NCBI GenBank assembly: GCA_002345565.1
Contig: DDVS01000002.1
Coordinates: 107,605 to 171,604, forward strand
Reading direction: 5' to 3'
DNA: 64,000 bases
Source: Flavobacteriales bacterium UBA2306
GTDB lineage: Bacteria > Bacteroidota > Bacteroidia > Flavobacteriales > Weeksellaceae
A program made the position numbers and the translations under genes. The notes beneath the pieces are model-generated. The model was not told the origin of the DNA and made no database searches. It worked only from the letters and a program-made list of their open reading frames with translations. Position 1 is the stretch's first letter. Each line of letters opens with the position of its first letter. Shown piece after piece: positions 1 to 9,372 of the stretch.

Positions 1-21
1 GTTCGAATCCCAGCCAGGTCA
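1..21 (+). tRNA. 3' end of a tRNA (partial, identity unknown)
   Basis: The window opens inside a tRNA. Bases 1-9 (GTTCGAATC) are the T-loop with its closing pair, followed by the 3' side of the T-stem, the 3' acceptor strand CCAGGTC (14-20) and a discriminator A at 21. CCA is not encoded. The anticodon lies outside the window, so the amino acid cannot be named. A hairpin terminator follows at 72-103. Confidence 0.85.
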
Positions 22-71
22 CAATTTACGCAAGTAAATTTTTTTCATATTAATATTTTGTGATTTGGTGT

Positions 72-103
72 AGAGAACTTCTGAAAAGAAGTTCTCTTTT
101 TTT
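72..103 (+). terminator. Intrinsic terminator after the tRNA
   Basis: A perfect 10-bp stem, AGAGAACTTC (72-81) with GAAGTTCTCT (88-97), loop TGAAAA, is followed by a T-run. It sits between the tRNA and the 3' end of panC, which is read from the other side, so it may serve both strands. Confidence 0.8.
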
Positions 104-947
104 ATTCTAGACGCATATTGTCGATAAGGCGTACCTTGCCAACATTTACGACTATAAAAGCTCTGTAATTTTTGTTTTCTGATAAAAAATCAACTTCTTT
201 TAAAGTTTCTTCATCCGCAATCATAAAATATTCCAAAACCATTTCTCCTTGGTTGAAGATATTTTCAACCTTTTCCTTTATTTTAGAAACACTTAGGTTT
301 TTTGTCCAGTCATTAACTTGATGCAAAGTTTTATAAATGAGCGTAGAGGCTTGTTTTTCATCCTCAGAAAGTCTCATGTTTCTGGAGCTCATCGCTAAGC
401 CTGTATCTTCTCTAAAAATTTTAACACCGTGGATTTTAATATTAAGATTCAGGATTTCTACTAATTTTTTAATGATTTTAAGCTGTTGAAAATCCTTCTC
501 TCCAAAATAAGCATTATTTGGTTTTACCTGTAGGAAGAGTTCTTCTACTACAGTTCCGACACCGTCAAAATGGCCTGGTCTTGCGGCGCCTTCCATTTCA
601 TTTTCAATTCCGCCAAAATTGTAATGCTTGCTTTGCATACCATTGGGATATATGTCTTCTACTTTCGGGACATAGACAGCGTCAACCAAATTAGATGCTT
701 CTAATTTTTTAAGGTCTTCTTCAATAGTTCTGGGATATTTTTCCAGATCTTCCAGATTGTTGAACTGCGTAGGGTTTACAAAAATGGAAGAAATGACAAT
801 GTCATTATCTTTTCGTGCTTCTTTATAAAGCGAGATGTGTCCCGCATGTAAAGCACCCATTGTAGGAGCAAAGCCGATGGTTTGTTTTGTGTTTTTAATA
901 GAGTTGATGTACAGGGAAAACGAGATTTTATCGTAAAAAACTTGCAT
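102..947 (-). CDS. panC: Pantothenate synthetase (pantoate--beta-alanine ligase)
   Basis: Makes pantothenate from pantoate, beta-alanine and ATP through a pantoyl-adenylate intermediate, on the route to coenzyme A; cytosolic. The 281-residue protein has the family length. Visible motifs are PTMG (28-31), the HIGH-like HAGH (34-37), a GEKDFQQL segment in mid-protein and the KMSKS-equivalent MSSRN in the C-terminal third. The start ATG at 945-947 gives the normal N-terminus. It is transcribed away from the glycogen-synthase-like gene, with about 260 bases between them. panB and panD are not in the window. Confidence 0.96.
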   Translation of the reverse strand: MQVFYDKISFSLYINSIKNTKQTIGFAPTMGALHAGHISLYKEARKDNDIVISSIFVNPTQFNNLEDLEKYPRTIEEDLKKLEASNLVDAVYVPKVEDIYPNGMQSKHYNFGGIENEMEGAARPGHFDGVGTVVEELFLQVKPNNAYFGEKDFQQLKIIKKLVEILNLNIKIHGVKIFREDTGLAMSSRNMRLSEDEKQASTLIYKTLHQVNDWTKNLSVSKIKEKVENIFNQGEMVLEYFMIADEETLKEVDFLSENKNYRAFIVVNVGKVRLIDNMRLE

Positions 948-1162
948 ACGCTAATGTTTAAAAAGTCAAAGTTAAATTGTTTTTGATATTTTAGCAGGGT
1001 TTTGGCAAATTATTTTAGGGGAAAGGGAGAAGAAAACTTTATTTTATTTCATTTTTTTCATTAATACCCCTATTTTGTTGAAATTAACTGTTTGATAGTT
1101 AGTATTTTTATTATGAGATGTATTAATCTTAAGGAAAATAAATGTTTTGATTTAATTTTTTG

Positions 1163-1170
1163 TAATTTTG
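1163..1170 (+). promoter_or_regulatory. Bacteroidetes -7 box upstream of the glycogen-synthase-like gene
   Basis: TAATTTTG matches TAnnTTTG exactly. Transcription would begin near 1176, after the possible ATG at 1168 and before the ATG at 1210, which favours the downstream start. I see no well-spaced -33 TTG. Confidence 0.5.
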
Positions 1171-1209
1171 CAAAATGAAGATTTTATACTTCGTTTAAAG
1201 CAAATTTTT

Positions 1210-1980
1210 ATGGCTAATCAAAAAATTTTATACGTTACTACAGAGATGTACCCTTACCAAGAAGATACAAACATGGGAAGTTTGGTACATAAAATGGCAC
1301 TTAAAATGCATAGCGAAGGTAACGATGTGAGGGTTTTTATGCCTAGATTTGGTCAAATTAGTGAGAGAAAATTCCAGTTGCATGAAGTAATCAGGCTCTC
1401 TGGGATGAATATTATCATTAATGATCTGGATCAACCTTTGATTATCAAAGTCGCCTCTTTGCCAGGTGAAAGATTACAAGTGTATTTTATTGATAATGAA
1501 GAATACTTCAAAAGAAAGCAGTATTATTTTGATGAAGAAGGTCAACCTTTTGAAGATAATAATGAAAGAGCTATTTTCTTTGCCAGAGGGGTTATAGAAA
1601 CCATTAAAAAACTCAATTGGGTGCCGGATGTTATCCATCTTAACGGTTGGATGGCTTCATTGATCCCGATTTATCTAAAAACTTATTACAAGGACGATAC
1701 TTATTTTAAAGATTCTAAAATAGTGTTGTCTGTATATAATGAAGAGGATGTTGCGCTTAATTCCAATACAAAAGAAATTTTGTCTTTTGATAATATTTCT
1801 GAACTTCAGTCGTTAGATAATCCTAGTTTCCTCACATTTGTTAATGATAGTATGGATTATGTGGATGTTATTGTTAAAGGAAATGAGTTTTTAGAGGAAA
1901 AACTAGAAGAAGCATATGGAAAAGCAGAGGCCGAAAAATCGGACTATCTAAATGCAGATTCTATTTCAAAAGTTTATTAA
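1210..1980 (+). CDS. Glycogen/starch synthase N-terminal-domain protein, probably non-catalytic
   Basis: The 256-residue protein resembles only the N-terminal Rossmann domain of GT5 glycogen/starch synthases: a KILYVTTEMYPY first strand and a later DVIHLNGW segment matching the family's DVVHxHDW. The C-terminal GT-B domain that binds the sugar nucleotide is absent. The ADP-glucose-binding KxGGL motif after the first strand is replaced by NMGSLV. The ATG at 1210 starts with MANQK and suits the promoter at 1163; an in-frame ATG at 1168 adds 14 residues of no clear type. The next gene follows almost at once, so they are probably co-transcribed. Family membership is fairly clear; activity as a glycogen synthase is doubtful and the actual role is unknown. 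Confidence 0.75.
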   Translation: MANQKILYVTTEMYPYQEDTNMGSLVHKMALKMHSEGNDVRVFMPRFGQISERKFQLHEVIRLSGMNIIINDLDQPLIIKVASLPGERLQVYFIDNEEYFKRKQYYFDEEGQPFEDNNERAIFFARGVIETIKKLNWVPDVIHLNGWMASLIPIYLKTYYKDDTYFKDSKIVLSVYNEEDVALNSNTKEILSFDNISELQSLDNPSFLTFVNDSMDYVDVIVKGNEFLEEKLEEAYGKAEAEKSDYLNADSISKVY

Positions 1981-1999
1981 TTACATGAGGTTACAGAGA

Positions 2000-3589
2000 A
2001 TGACAAAGATAAAAACTTGGATTAAGGTATTTCCATTGTTACTAATGGGGATTTTAACGCTTACGTCTTGTGAAGCAGATTTAGATAATTTAGGTTCACA
2101 GTTTGTAGAAGGGTCTGATGGTTATGATAAAGCCTATGGATTAATAGCTTATAATGTGGATAATCATGATGTTCAAAAGGTTATCACTTCTCAATATGAC
2201 AGTGTAAGAATTGGAGCTCTTAGCGAGCCAGTTTTCGGAGCGCAAAAAGTATCATACATTACGCAGGTAAGATTAAACGAATATGACCCAGATTTTGGTA
2301 CAAACCCAGTTATAGATTCTGTTGTTTTAACACTTAAACCAAGATATGAAACTTCTGCAGATTCTTTAACCACTACCACTACAGAAGATTATACTTATCC
2401 GGATGGAAATGTTGCCGCAAAAAAAGTGGTCACGACTTATCCGGTAACAAAGTATGGAAAATATAAAATAGGTGCAGATAAAACACCTCTTACTATTAAA
2501 GTTCATGAAGTATTGGACTTTTTAGGAGGTACATCAGATTCTATTTTAACCAATAAAGCATTTGCATTAAATACAAACAAAGTTTTAGGAACGAAGTCTT
2601 TCAATGGAAATGTTAATTCAGTAGTTATTACAAAAGATTCTGATGCGTCGGAATTGTTAAAAAGAGAAGTCTCTTTCCGAATGAAATTGGATAGTGCATT
2701 TTTCCAGAATAAAATTATAGCAAAAAAAGGGAATCAGGTATTAAAGGATGCAGCTTCTTTTATCAGATATTTTAGAGGAATCAGTATTTCTGTAGAACAA
2801 AATGATGGCTATCTGTTTTCTATGGCTCCTAATGATGCCGGAATTACTATTTACTATAAAAATGATGTGACTACAGATGGCGTTGTTACCAGAACAAAAC
2901 AAGAAGCAACATTAGATTTGGGGTCTTCCAATGTTCACATGACGCAAACCATTTATAACAGAGCAGGCACACCTTATTCCAATGCTATGCAAAGTGCTGT
3001 AAAAGTAGAAGACTTAAATAAAGATAACCTACAGGTAAACCCAGCAGATAAACTCTATTTGCAAGCAATGGGAGGTAGCAGTATCGGAATAAAAATCCCG
3101 GAAAGTACTATAGAGCAATTAAAGCAAATGTATAAAAATGAGAAAATTGGAATAGTCTCTGCTAAAATACGTTTGTATAATGATGATGAAAGCTGGAATA
3201 ACTCTTTTAAAAAACCTTACAGTTTGCTAGTCAAGGAAAGAGATTCCACAAGATTTCTCCAAGATATGACGGCATTGTCTTCTGCGGGATACAGCTTAAT
3301 CAAAACAGCTAATCTTTCTACAAAAGATGCCTATTATGATATAGGAATTACCGCTTCTTTAAAAGATATGATAGAAAATAATTCTAAGTATAATGATTTT
3401 GTAATCAATGTAGGAACTTATTTATCTGATGCTTCTACCGGTGCTTTATTAGGACAGACTTATAATGATAGACCTTACAATCCTTTCAGAATTGTATTAA
3501 AAGGGTCTGATGTTAATAGAATTGGCCAGGAACTCTCTAGTTCAAATCCTAAAGCAGCCCAACTTAGAATAATATTTACAAAAAAATAA
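2000..3589 (+). CDS. DUF4270 family outer-membrane-type lipoprotein
   Basis: A 529-residue secreted protein with a lipoprotein signal peptide: basic start, hydrophobic core and lipobox LTSC with the lipidated Cys at residue 24. The mature part begins with an Asp-rich stretch ending in LGSQFVEG, typical of DUF4270 lipoproteins of Bacteroidota. The rest is predicted beta-rich and has no catalytic motif I recognise. I chose the ATG at 2000 because it places the lipobox normally; an in-frame ATG at 1985 is also possible. It lies 19 bases after the preceding gene and 12 before glmS, so these three probably form one transcript. Function of the family is unknown. Confidence 0.85.
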   Translation: MTKIKTWIKVFPLLLMGILTLTSCEADLDNLGSQFVEGSDGYDKAYGLIAYNVDNHDVQKVITSQYDSVRIGALSEPVFGAQKVSYITQVRLNEYDPDFGTNPVIDSVVLTLKPRYETSADSLTTTTTEDYTYPDGNVAAKKVVTTYPVTKYGKYKIGADKTPLTIKVHEVLDFLGGTSDSILTNKAFALNTNKVLGTKSFNGNVNSVVITKDSDASELLKREVSFRMKLDSAFFQNKIIAKKGNQVLKDAASFIRYFRGISISVEQNDGYLFSMAPNDAGITIYYKNDVTTDGVVTRTKQEATLDLGSSNVHMTQTIYNRAGTPYSNAMQSAVKVEDLNKDNLQVNPADKLYLQAMGGSSIGIKIPESTIEQLKQMYKNEKIGIVSAKIRLYNDDESWNNSFKKPYSLLVKERDSTRFLQDMTALSSAGYSLIKTANLSTKDAYYDIGITASLKDMIENNSKYNDFVINVGTYLSDASTGALLGQTYNDRPYNPFRIVLKGSDVNRIGQELSSSNPKAAQLRIIFTKK

Positions 3590-3601
3590 AACAAACAAGG
3601 T

Positions 3602-5455
3602 ATGTGTGGAATTGTAGGATATACAGGTTTTCGTGATGCTTATGATATAGTAATCAATGGTTTACGTCGTCTGGAGTATAGGGGGTATGATAGTGCCGGG
3701 ATTATTTTAGAAGCAGAAAACGGAGATCTGGAAGTCCAAAAAACTAAAGGTAAAGTTGATGATCTTGTAGCCATATCAAAAAATCTGAAAAATACGGCAA
3801 AACTAGGAATGGGACATACCAGATGGGCAACACACGGTGTTCCTAGTGATAAAAACTCTCATCCACACCTTTCCAATAATGGTAAAATAGCCATTGTTCA
3901 TAATGGAATTATAGAGAACTATGATACCATTAAAACAATGTTGATCAATAAAGACTACGAGTTTAAGTCAGAAACCGATACCGAAGTTTTGGTCAATCTT
4001 ATTCAATATTTTTTTGATAAAGAACCATCTTTGGATTTCCCAACTGCTGTAAGATATGCACTCAACGAAGTGTATGGAGCATATGCTGTAGCTGTGATGC
4101 ATGAGGATTTCCCGGGGGAGATTATTGTGGCAAGATTAGGATCGCCACTTGCTGTTGGAATTGGAGAAGATGAATATTTTGTAGCCTCAGATGCTTCGCC
4201 TTTTGTCGAATTTACAAAAGAAGCTGTGTACCTTGAAGAAGGACATATGGCAACTATTTCTCTGCAAAACGGTATTGATATTAGAACAATTAAAGAAAAT
4301 GCTAAGATTGAACCGGCTATCCAGGAATTAAGACTTAATCTAGAACAGATAGAAAAAGGAGGATATGAGCATTTTATGCTAAAAGAAATCTTTGAACAGC
4401 CCAAATCTATTTTAGATACGATGAGAGGTAGACTATTGGTAGATGAAGGCATCATAAAAATGGCCGGAATCTGGGATCATCTGGAAAGATTAACCAATGC
4501 AGAACGAATTATTATTATTGCCTGTGGTACATCTTGGCATGCAGGTCTTATTGGAGAATATCTTATTGAAGAATTTGCAAGAGTTCCTGTAGAAGTAGAA
4601 TATGCATCAGAATTCCGATACAGAAATCCAATTATCAATTCTAAAGATGTGGTTATTGCTATCTCCCAATCCGGAGAAACTGCAGATACTATGGCCGCAA
4701 TTAAGTTAGCTAAAGAAAAAGGAGCTTTTGTGTATGGAATTTGTAATGTAGTAGATTCTTCTATTTCCCGTTATACAGACGCTGGATCCTACACGCATGC
4801 AGGCCCAGAAATCGGTGTCGCTTCCACAAAAGCTTTTACTGCACAGTTAACCATCCTTTCATTAATAGCTATTAAATTAGGAAATCATAATGGTAATCTT
4901 GGTAAAGCAGATTTTATGAGATTAATCACAGAATTGGATGCTATACCTAAAAAGGTTGAAGACGTACTACAATCTGTTGATGAAACGGTGAAAGAAATTG
5001 CCAAAAAATTTGTTGATGCCACTAATTTCCTTTACTTAGGAAGAGGATATAACTTCCCTGCAGCACTAGAAGGCGCACTTAAATTAAAAGAGATTTCATA
5101 CATCCATGCAGAAGGTTACCCTGCGGCGGAAATGAAACATGGTCCTATTGCTTTAATTGATGAAAATATGCCTATTGTTATTATTGCACCTAAAATTGGA
5201 CATTATGACAAGATAGTGAGCAATGTTCAGGAAATAAAAGCTAGAAAAGGAAAAGTAATCGCAATCGTTAATAAGGGCGACGTTCAAGTTTCCGGTATGG
5301 CAGATTATATCATAGAAATTCCAGAAACTTCTGAATGTTTCTCTCCTATTTTAGCTTCCATTCCATTGCAGCTTTTAGCTTATTACATTGCAGTAGAAAG
5401 GGGTGCAAACGTAGATCAGCCTAGAAATTTGGCAAAATCTGTTACTGTAGAATAA
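3602..5455 (+). CDS. glmS: Glutamine--fructose-6-phosphate aminotransferase (isomerizing)
   Basis: Makes glucosamine-6-phosphate from fructose-6-phosphate and glutamine, the first step toward UDP-GlcNAc for peptidoglycan and LPS. The 617-residue protein starts MCGIVGYTG, leaving Cys2 as the glutaminase nucleophile after Met removal. Residues up to about 240 form the class-II amidotransferase domain. Two SIS domains follow, with CGTSWHAG (Cys308), SQSGETADT and STKAFTAQ, and the protein ends in the family's LAKSVTVE tail. The gap to the preceding gene is only 12 bases, too short for a glmS ribozyme. gldK begins 103 bases downstream. Confidence 0.97.
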   Translation: MCGIVGYTGFRDAYDIVINGLRRLEYRGYDSAGIILEAENGDLEVQKTKGKVDDLVAISKNLKNTAKLGMGHTRWATHGVPSDKNSHPHLSNNGKIAIVHNGIIENYDTIKTMLINKDYEFKSETDTEVLVNLIQYFFDKEPSLDFPTAVRYALNEVYGAYAVAVMHEDFPGEIIVARLGSPLAVGIGEDEYFVASDASPFVEFTKEAVYLEEGHMATISLQNGIDIRTIKENAKIEPAIQELRLNLEQIEKGGYEHFMLKEIFEQPKSILDTMRGRLLVDEGIIKMAGIWDHLERLTNAERIIIIACGTSWHAGLIGEYLIEEFARVPVEVEYASEFRYRNPIINSKDVVIAISQSGETADTMAAIKLAKEKGAFVYGICNVVDSSISRYTDAGSYTHAGPEIGVASTKAFTAQLTILSLIAIKLGNHNGNLGKADFMRLITELDAIPKKVEDVLQSVDETVKEIAKKFVDATNFLYLGRGYNFPAALEGALKLKEISYIHAEGYPAAEMKHGPIALIDENMPIVIIAPKIGHYDKIVSNVQEIKARKGKVIAIVNKGDVQVSGMADYIIEIPETSECFSPILASIPLQLLAYYIAVERGANVDQPRNLAKSVTVE

Positions 5456-5558
5456 TTTCCGTTTGTGAAATATTCTTTAATAATTTACGTTTTCTTTATT
5501 AGTTAATAATTATTCATAAAAAAAATTATATATTTACCGCTTAATTTCTTTAAATAGG

Positions 5559-6974
5559 ATGAAAAGGATATTACTTATATTGTTATCAGCTTCAGTTGTT
5601 ATTTCTTGTTCAAAAGGGAGCAAGGGAAGTTCTGGAAAGCCTGGTCTAAAAGGAGAATTGGTGCCAAGAGGGTCAGCAAAATCTTTTATTGCAGAAAGAC
5701 CATATGGAATGGTTCCGATTCCTGGCGGATCTTTCGTCATGGGAATGTCAGATCAGGATTTTGCAAGCACTCCAGAAAAAGCTTTACCCAAAACAGTTAC
5801 CGTATCTTCCTTTTTTATGGACGAGACAGAAATTACTAATGCAGAGTATAGAATATTTATCAATGCAGTAAGAGATTCTATCGCAAGAGGATTACTAGCA
5901 GAAGCCGCCGGAGAAGGGGGCGAAGGTGGAGATGGTTCTACAATTGGTGATTATGCCTATGCAGGAAAGAAAACTGGCGAGGAAGCTTCTCCTTACCAAA
6001 AGTTTATGGAATCTCAGGGCGGAAGAGACGGCTATGATGAATCTAAAAAACTAGATTGGAAAGTACCATTGCAATATAATACATCTGCCTATCCAGATGA
6101 GAAGTATGCAGAAGTGCTAGAATCGATGTACTTACCGGCAGACAAAAGAATTAATAATGAAAGAATTATTGATTGGTCAAAAATCAAATATTCTTACCAG
6201 TGGGAAGATGTCGCAAGTGCTGTAAAAGATAAAGACAGAGGGACAAAATATCTTAAAAAAGAAAGTATAGCAGTTTATCCAGATACCACAGTCTGGGTTA
6301 AAGATTTTAATTACGCATATAATGAGCCTTTATTTGACCAGTATTTCTGGCATAACGCTTATAAAGAATATCCTGTAGTAGGAGTAACATGGGATCAGGC
6401 AAGAGCTTTCTGTGACTTCAGAACAAAAATTAAAACTGACTTTAACAGCAGTTTGAAAAACAAAAAACAAAAAGCCATGAGATTCCGTTTACCAACAGAA
6501 TCAGAATGGGAATATGCTGCAAAAGGAGGTCTTGAAAATGCAACATACCCTTGGGGCGGTCCATATTTGCAGGATGACAGAGGTTGTTATCTGGCTAATT
6601 TCAAACCAAAAAGAGGATCTTATATAGAAGATGAAGTTAAAGGTAATTATACCTATACAGCGCCTGTAAAAAAATTCCAGAAAAATGGATTTGGATTGTA
6701 TGATATGGCTGGAAATGTTTCTGAGTGGACAGAATCACCATACAGCAACTCAACTTACGAATTTTCTTCTACTCTAAATCCTTATTTATCAAACCAAGCT
6801 TACAGAGAAGTTAAGAAAACAGTAAGAGGTGGATCGTGGAAAGATGTTGGATACCTTTTGATGACAGGGTATAGAGATTGGGAAAGAAAAGATTCTGCTA
6901 GAAGTTACATTGGTTTCAGAACCGTACAGGATATCCCGGCAGGAGCAGGAAAATTTAGAAGAAATACAAAATAA
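5559..6974 (+). CDS. gldK: Type IX secretion / gliding lipoprotein GldK
   Basis: Outer-membrane lipoprotein that forms the periplasmic ring of the type IX secretion system together with GldN. The 471-residue protein has a lipoprotein signal with VISC and the lipidated Cys at 17, then an FGE-sulfatase (formylglycine-generating-enzyme-like) domain from the PIPGGSFVMG segment to the GGSWKD...GFR end, typical of GldK/PorK. It is first of the gldKLMN set. The 103-base spacer before it is AT-rich and holds TATATTTA near 5530, a weak match to the -7 box. The family is not thought to be catalytic. Confidence 0.95.
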   Translation: MKRILLILLSASVVISCSKGSKGSSGKPGLKGELVPRGSAKSFIAERPYGMVPIPGGSFVMGMSDQDFASTPEKALPKTVTVSSFFMDETEITNAEYRIFINAVRDSIARGLLAEAAGEGGEGGDGSTIGDYAYAGKKTGEEASPYQKFMESQGGRDGYDESKKLDWKVPLQYNTSAYPDEKYAEVLESMYLPADKRINNERIIDWSKIKYSYQWEDVASAVKDKDRGTKYLKKESIAVYPDTTVWVKDFNYAYNEPLFDQYFWHNAYKEYPVVGVTWDQARAFCDFRTKIKTDFNSSLKNKKQKAMRFRLPTESEWEYAAKGGLENATYPWGGPYLQDDRGCYLANFKPKRGSYIEDEVKGNYTYTAPVKKFQKNGFGLYDMAGNVSEWTESPYSNSTYEFSSTLNPYLSNQAYREVKKTVRGGSWKDVGYLLMTGYRDWERKDSARSYIGFRTVQDIPAGAGKFRRNTK

Positions 6975-7016
6975 TAATACATTTTAACTAACTATTACTA
7001 ACTAAAAATTAAAAAC

Positions 7017-7694
7017 ATGTTTAAAACTAAAGAATCAATCACAAATTTTGTGTATTCGTTTGGTGCGGCTATCGTAATCTTAGGAGCTTTATTCAAAATG
7101 ACGCACTGGCACGTTGGTCCTATTACTGGTAACGTAGCGCTTGCTGCAGGTCTTATTACAGAAGCGTTAATCTTCTTATTCTTCGCTTTCGATCCGCCTG
7201 CTAAAGAAGAGCACTATGCTTGGGAAAATGTTTACCCGGAATTATTGGACGAATCTGCTGAAAGACAACCTAAGAAAGTTGTCGCTAAAGTAGAAAACAA
7301 AGAATTAGAAGTTTCTCTTTCAGACAAATTAGACAAAATGTTAGCCGATGCTAAATTAGACGTTAGTCTTTTCGAAAGATTAAGAGGCGGTATTGATAAA
7401 TTTTCTGCTTCCGTAGATCAGATTAACCAAACGGTGGATGTTTCTGCATCTACTCATAAATATAATGAGCAAATGAATCTTGCTGCTTCTCATTTAGAAA
7501 GCATGAATGCTCTATATGCTTTACAACTAGAACAAGGACAAAAACAATCAGAATTCAGCAAAAAATACGTTGAAGATATTCAAAAATCTGTTGTTCAATC
7601 AGAAAAATTCAATGAAGAATTACAAGGTTTAACTTCTAATCTTAATAATCTTAACAGAGTTTATGGTGGTATGCTTAGCGCAATGAGGTCTTAA
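7017..7694 (+). CDS. gldL: T9SS inner-membrane motor protein GldL
   Basis: Inner-membrane subunit that with GldM forms the proton-driven motor powering type IX secretion and, where present, gliding. In 225 residues there are two N-terminal membrane helices (about 10-28 and 38-57). The second contains Glu49, the position known to be essential for GldL in Flavobacterium. A long cytoplasmic, helical, probably coiled-coil tail rich in Lys, Glu and Gln follows. Gap to gldK is 42 bases and to gldM 47. Confidence 0.95.
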   Translation: MFKTKESITNFVYSFGAAIVILGALFKMTHWHVGPITGNVALAAGLITEALIFLFFAFDPPAKEEHYAWENVYPELLDESAERQPKKVVAKVENKELEVSLSDKLDKMLADAKLDVSLFERLRGGIDKFSASVDQINQTVDVSASTHKYNEQMNLAASHLESMNALYALQLEQGQKQSEFSKKYVEDIQKSVVQSEKFNEELQGLTSNLNNLNRVYGGMLSAMRS

Positions 7695-7741
7695 TCACTA
7701 TCATTTTAATTATTGTTTAACATTTAAATTTATTTATTAAA

Positions 7742-9316
7742 ATGGCAGGAGGTAAACAGACACCACGTCAAAAGATGATCAACCTGATGTACCTGGTTTT
7801 CATTGCGATGCTTGCAATGCAGATTGACCAGGAAATCATCAGATCATATAAAGATACGAACGATTCTTTGACTAATACCAGAGAAACTATCGTTGAGGCT
7901 AAAAATAAAATTTTCTATACAACTTTAAAAGCTAAGGCTGCAACATCTGCTGAAACTTATGGTCCTTTATTAGGACAATATGAAACATTGTCAGGTAAAA
8001 CAGATGCTTTGGTTAACTTAATAGAAAACTATAAAGCCGGAATGAGCAAGCAAGCTGAGTATAACCCAGAATTACCAGTAGAAGAAAGTTTTACAGCGCT
8101 TAATAATACAGAGCCTGCTACTACATTGTTCTTTAAAGATGGTGATGAGAAAAATACTTCTTCTCAAGCTGCTGATCTTAAAAATAAAGTAGATGATTTA
8201 AGAAATTATATTGTTTCTACTTTTTCTAGCAATTCACAATTAAAAGATGTTGCGGATAGAGCTAAAAAAAATCTATGGGCTGAGTTCCAAAAAGAAGATA
8301 AAAGAGCAAAAAGTGGTAAAAACTGGTTTCAATATAAGTTTTATAACCAACCTTTAATTGCTGCTCTATCTAATTTAGAATTAATTGAATCTGAAGCTAG
8401 AAACTTGCAGGCAGATGCTGTAGCAACCATGCTTCAAGAAAAGGTAGATGCTGATATTAAATTTGACCAATACGAAGCTTTAGTTTCTGGTCCTAGTTCA
8501 GTTATGAAAGGAGACCCAGCTCAAATTAAAGTAGCTATAGGTACCTTCGCGAGTTCTGTTCCGGGATTAGCAATTACTGGTGCTAAAGTAGTGAATGGTC
8601 AAGGTATTATTACTCCAAATACTGGAGCTACAGGGGAACAAAAATTCCAAGGAAATATATCTTTCACAGATAAGAATGGAAAAGTTCATACACTTCCTTA
8701 TTCTCATGCATTGACAGTAGTTTCTGGTCAAGAAGCTCTTAAAGAACAAAGTGGTGCATTATTATCAGCTGATAAAATGAACGTGTTGTACAGAGGACTG
8801 GCTAACCCTATTTCCGGGTCTATTCTAGGAGCAGATCTTGCAACAACTAATCTTTCTGCAGCAGGTGCATCTGTTAGTGGAAGCAAAGGTAAATGGATGG
8901 TTACACCGGGCGGAGGTAACACCGTTAAGTTAACGATTTCTGGAAAATCTCCAAGTGGAAAAGTTATTTCTCAAGGTTTTGATTTCAGAGTTAAAAATAT
9001 TCCGCCACCTAGAGCAGAAGTTAGAGGTAAAAATTATGATATTATGCCTGCTAATATGATCTCTAAACAAACTTTAACTGCTACACTTAAAGACTTTGAC
9101 TTCCCGGTAAGTTTCAATGTGGTTAGTTTCAAAGTTAAAGTTCCAGGAAAGGCTACAATGTCTATCAATGGAAGCTCTTTAGCTCCTGTAGAATCTCTTA
9201 CAAAAGGTCTTAGATCTGGAGATAACGTAGCAATATTTGATGTTCAGGCAACTGCTCAAGGTTTAAGTGGTGTAGTTTTGCCTAATATAAGTGGAGTAGT
9301 GATAAGTGTTTTATAA
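7742..9316 (+). CDS. gldM: T9SS motor/shaft protein GldM
   Basis: Partner of GldL: a single N-terminal membrane helix (about 13-30) and a large periplasmic part of four domains that reaches the GldK/GldN ring. The 524-residue protein begins MAGGKQTPRQK; Arg9 is the residue proposed to pair with GldL Glu49. The helical D1 region (to about 225) precedes Ig-like beta domains, including the PPRAEVRGK segment near 420. The length fits the family. Confidence 0.95.
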   Translation: MAGGKQTPRQKMINLMYLVFIAMLAMQIDQEIIRSYKDTNDSLTNTRETIVEAKNKIFYTTLKAKAATSAETYGPLLGQYETLSGKTDALVNLIENYKAGMSKQAEYNPELPVEESFTALNNTEPATTLFFKDGDEKNTSSQAADLKNKVDDLRNYIVSTFSSNSQLKDVADRAKKNLWAEFQKEDKRAKSGKNWFQYKFYNQPLIAALSNLELIESEARNLQADAVATMLQEKVDADIKFDQYEALVSGPSSVMKGDPAQIKVAIGTFASSVPGLAITGAKVVNGQGIITPNTGATGEQKFQGNISFTDKNGKVHTLPYSHALTVVSGQEALKEQSGALLSADKMNVLYRGLANPISGSILGADLATTNLSAAGASVSGSKGKWMVTPGGGNTVKLTISGKSPSGKVISQGFDFRVKNIPPPRAEVRGKNYDIMPANMISKQTLTATLKDFDFPVSFNVVSFKVKVPGKATMSINGSSLAPVESLTKGLRSGDNVAIFDVQATAQGLSGVVLPNISGVVISVL

Positions 9317-9372
9317 CAACCATCCTATTCTCTAAAATTATAATAAATCTGATTGATTTTATATTCAATATT

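Noticed and set aside
1168..1209. Extended N-terminus of the glycogen-synthase-like protein from an ATG at 1168
   Set aside because: The -7 box at 1163-1170 puts the transcript start after this ATG, and MANQK at 1210 is a natural start for the first beta strand.
3590..3601. Possible glmS ribozyme or riboswitch before glmS
   Set aside because: Only 12 bases separate the genes, too short for the structure.
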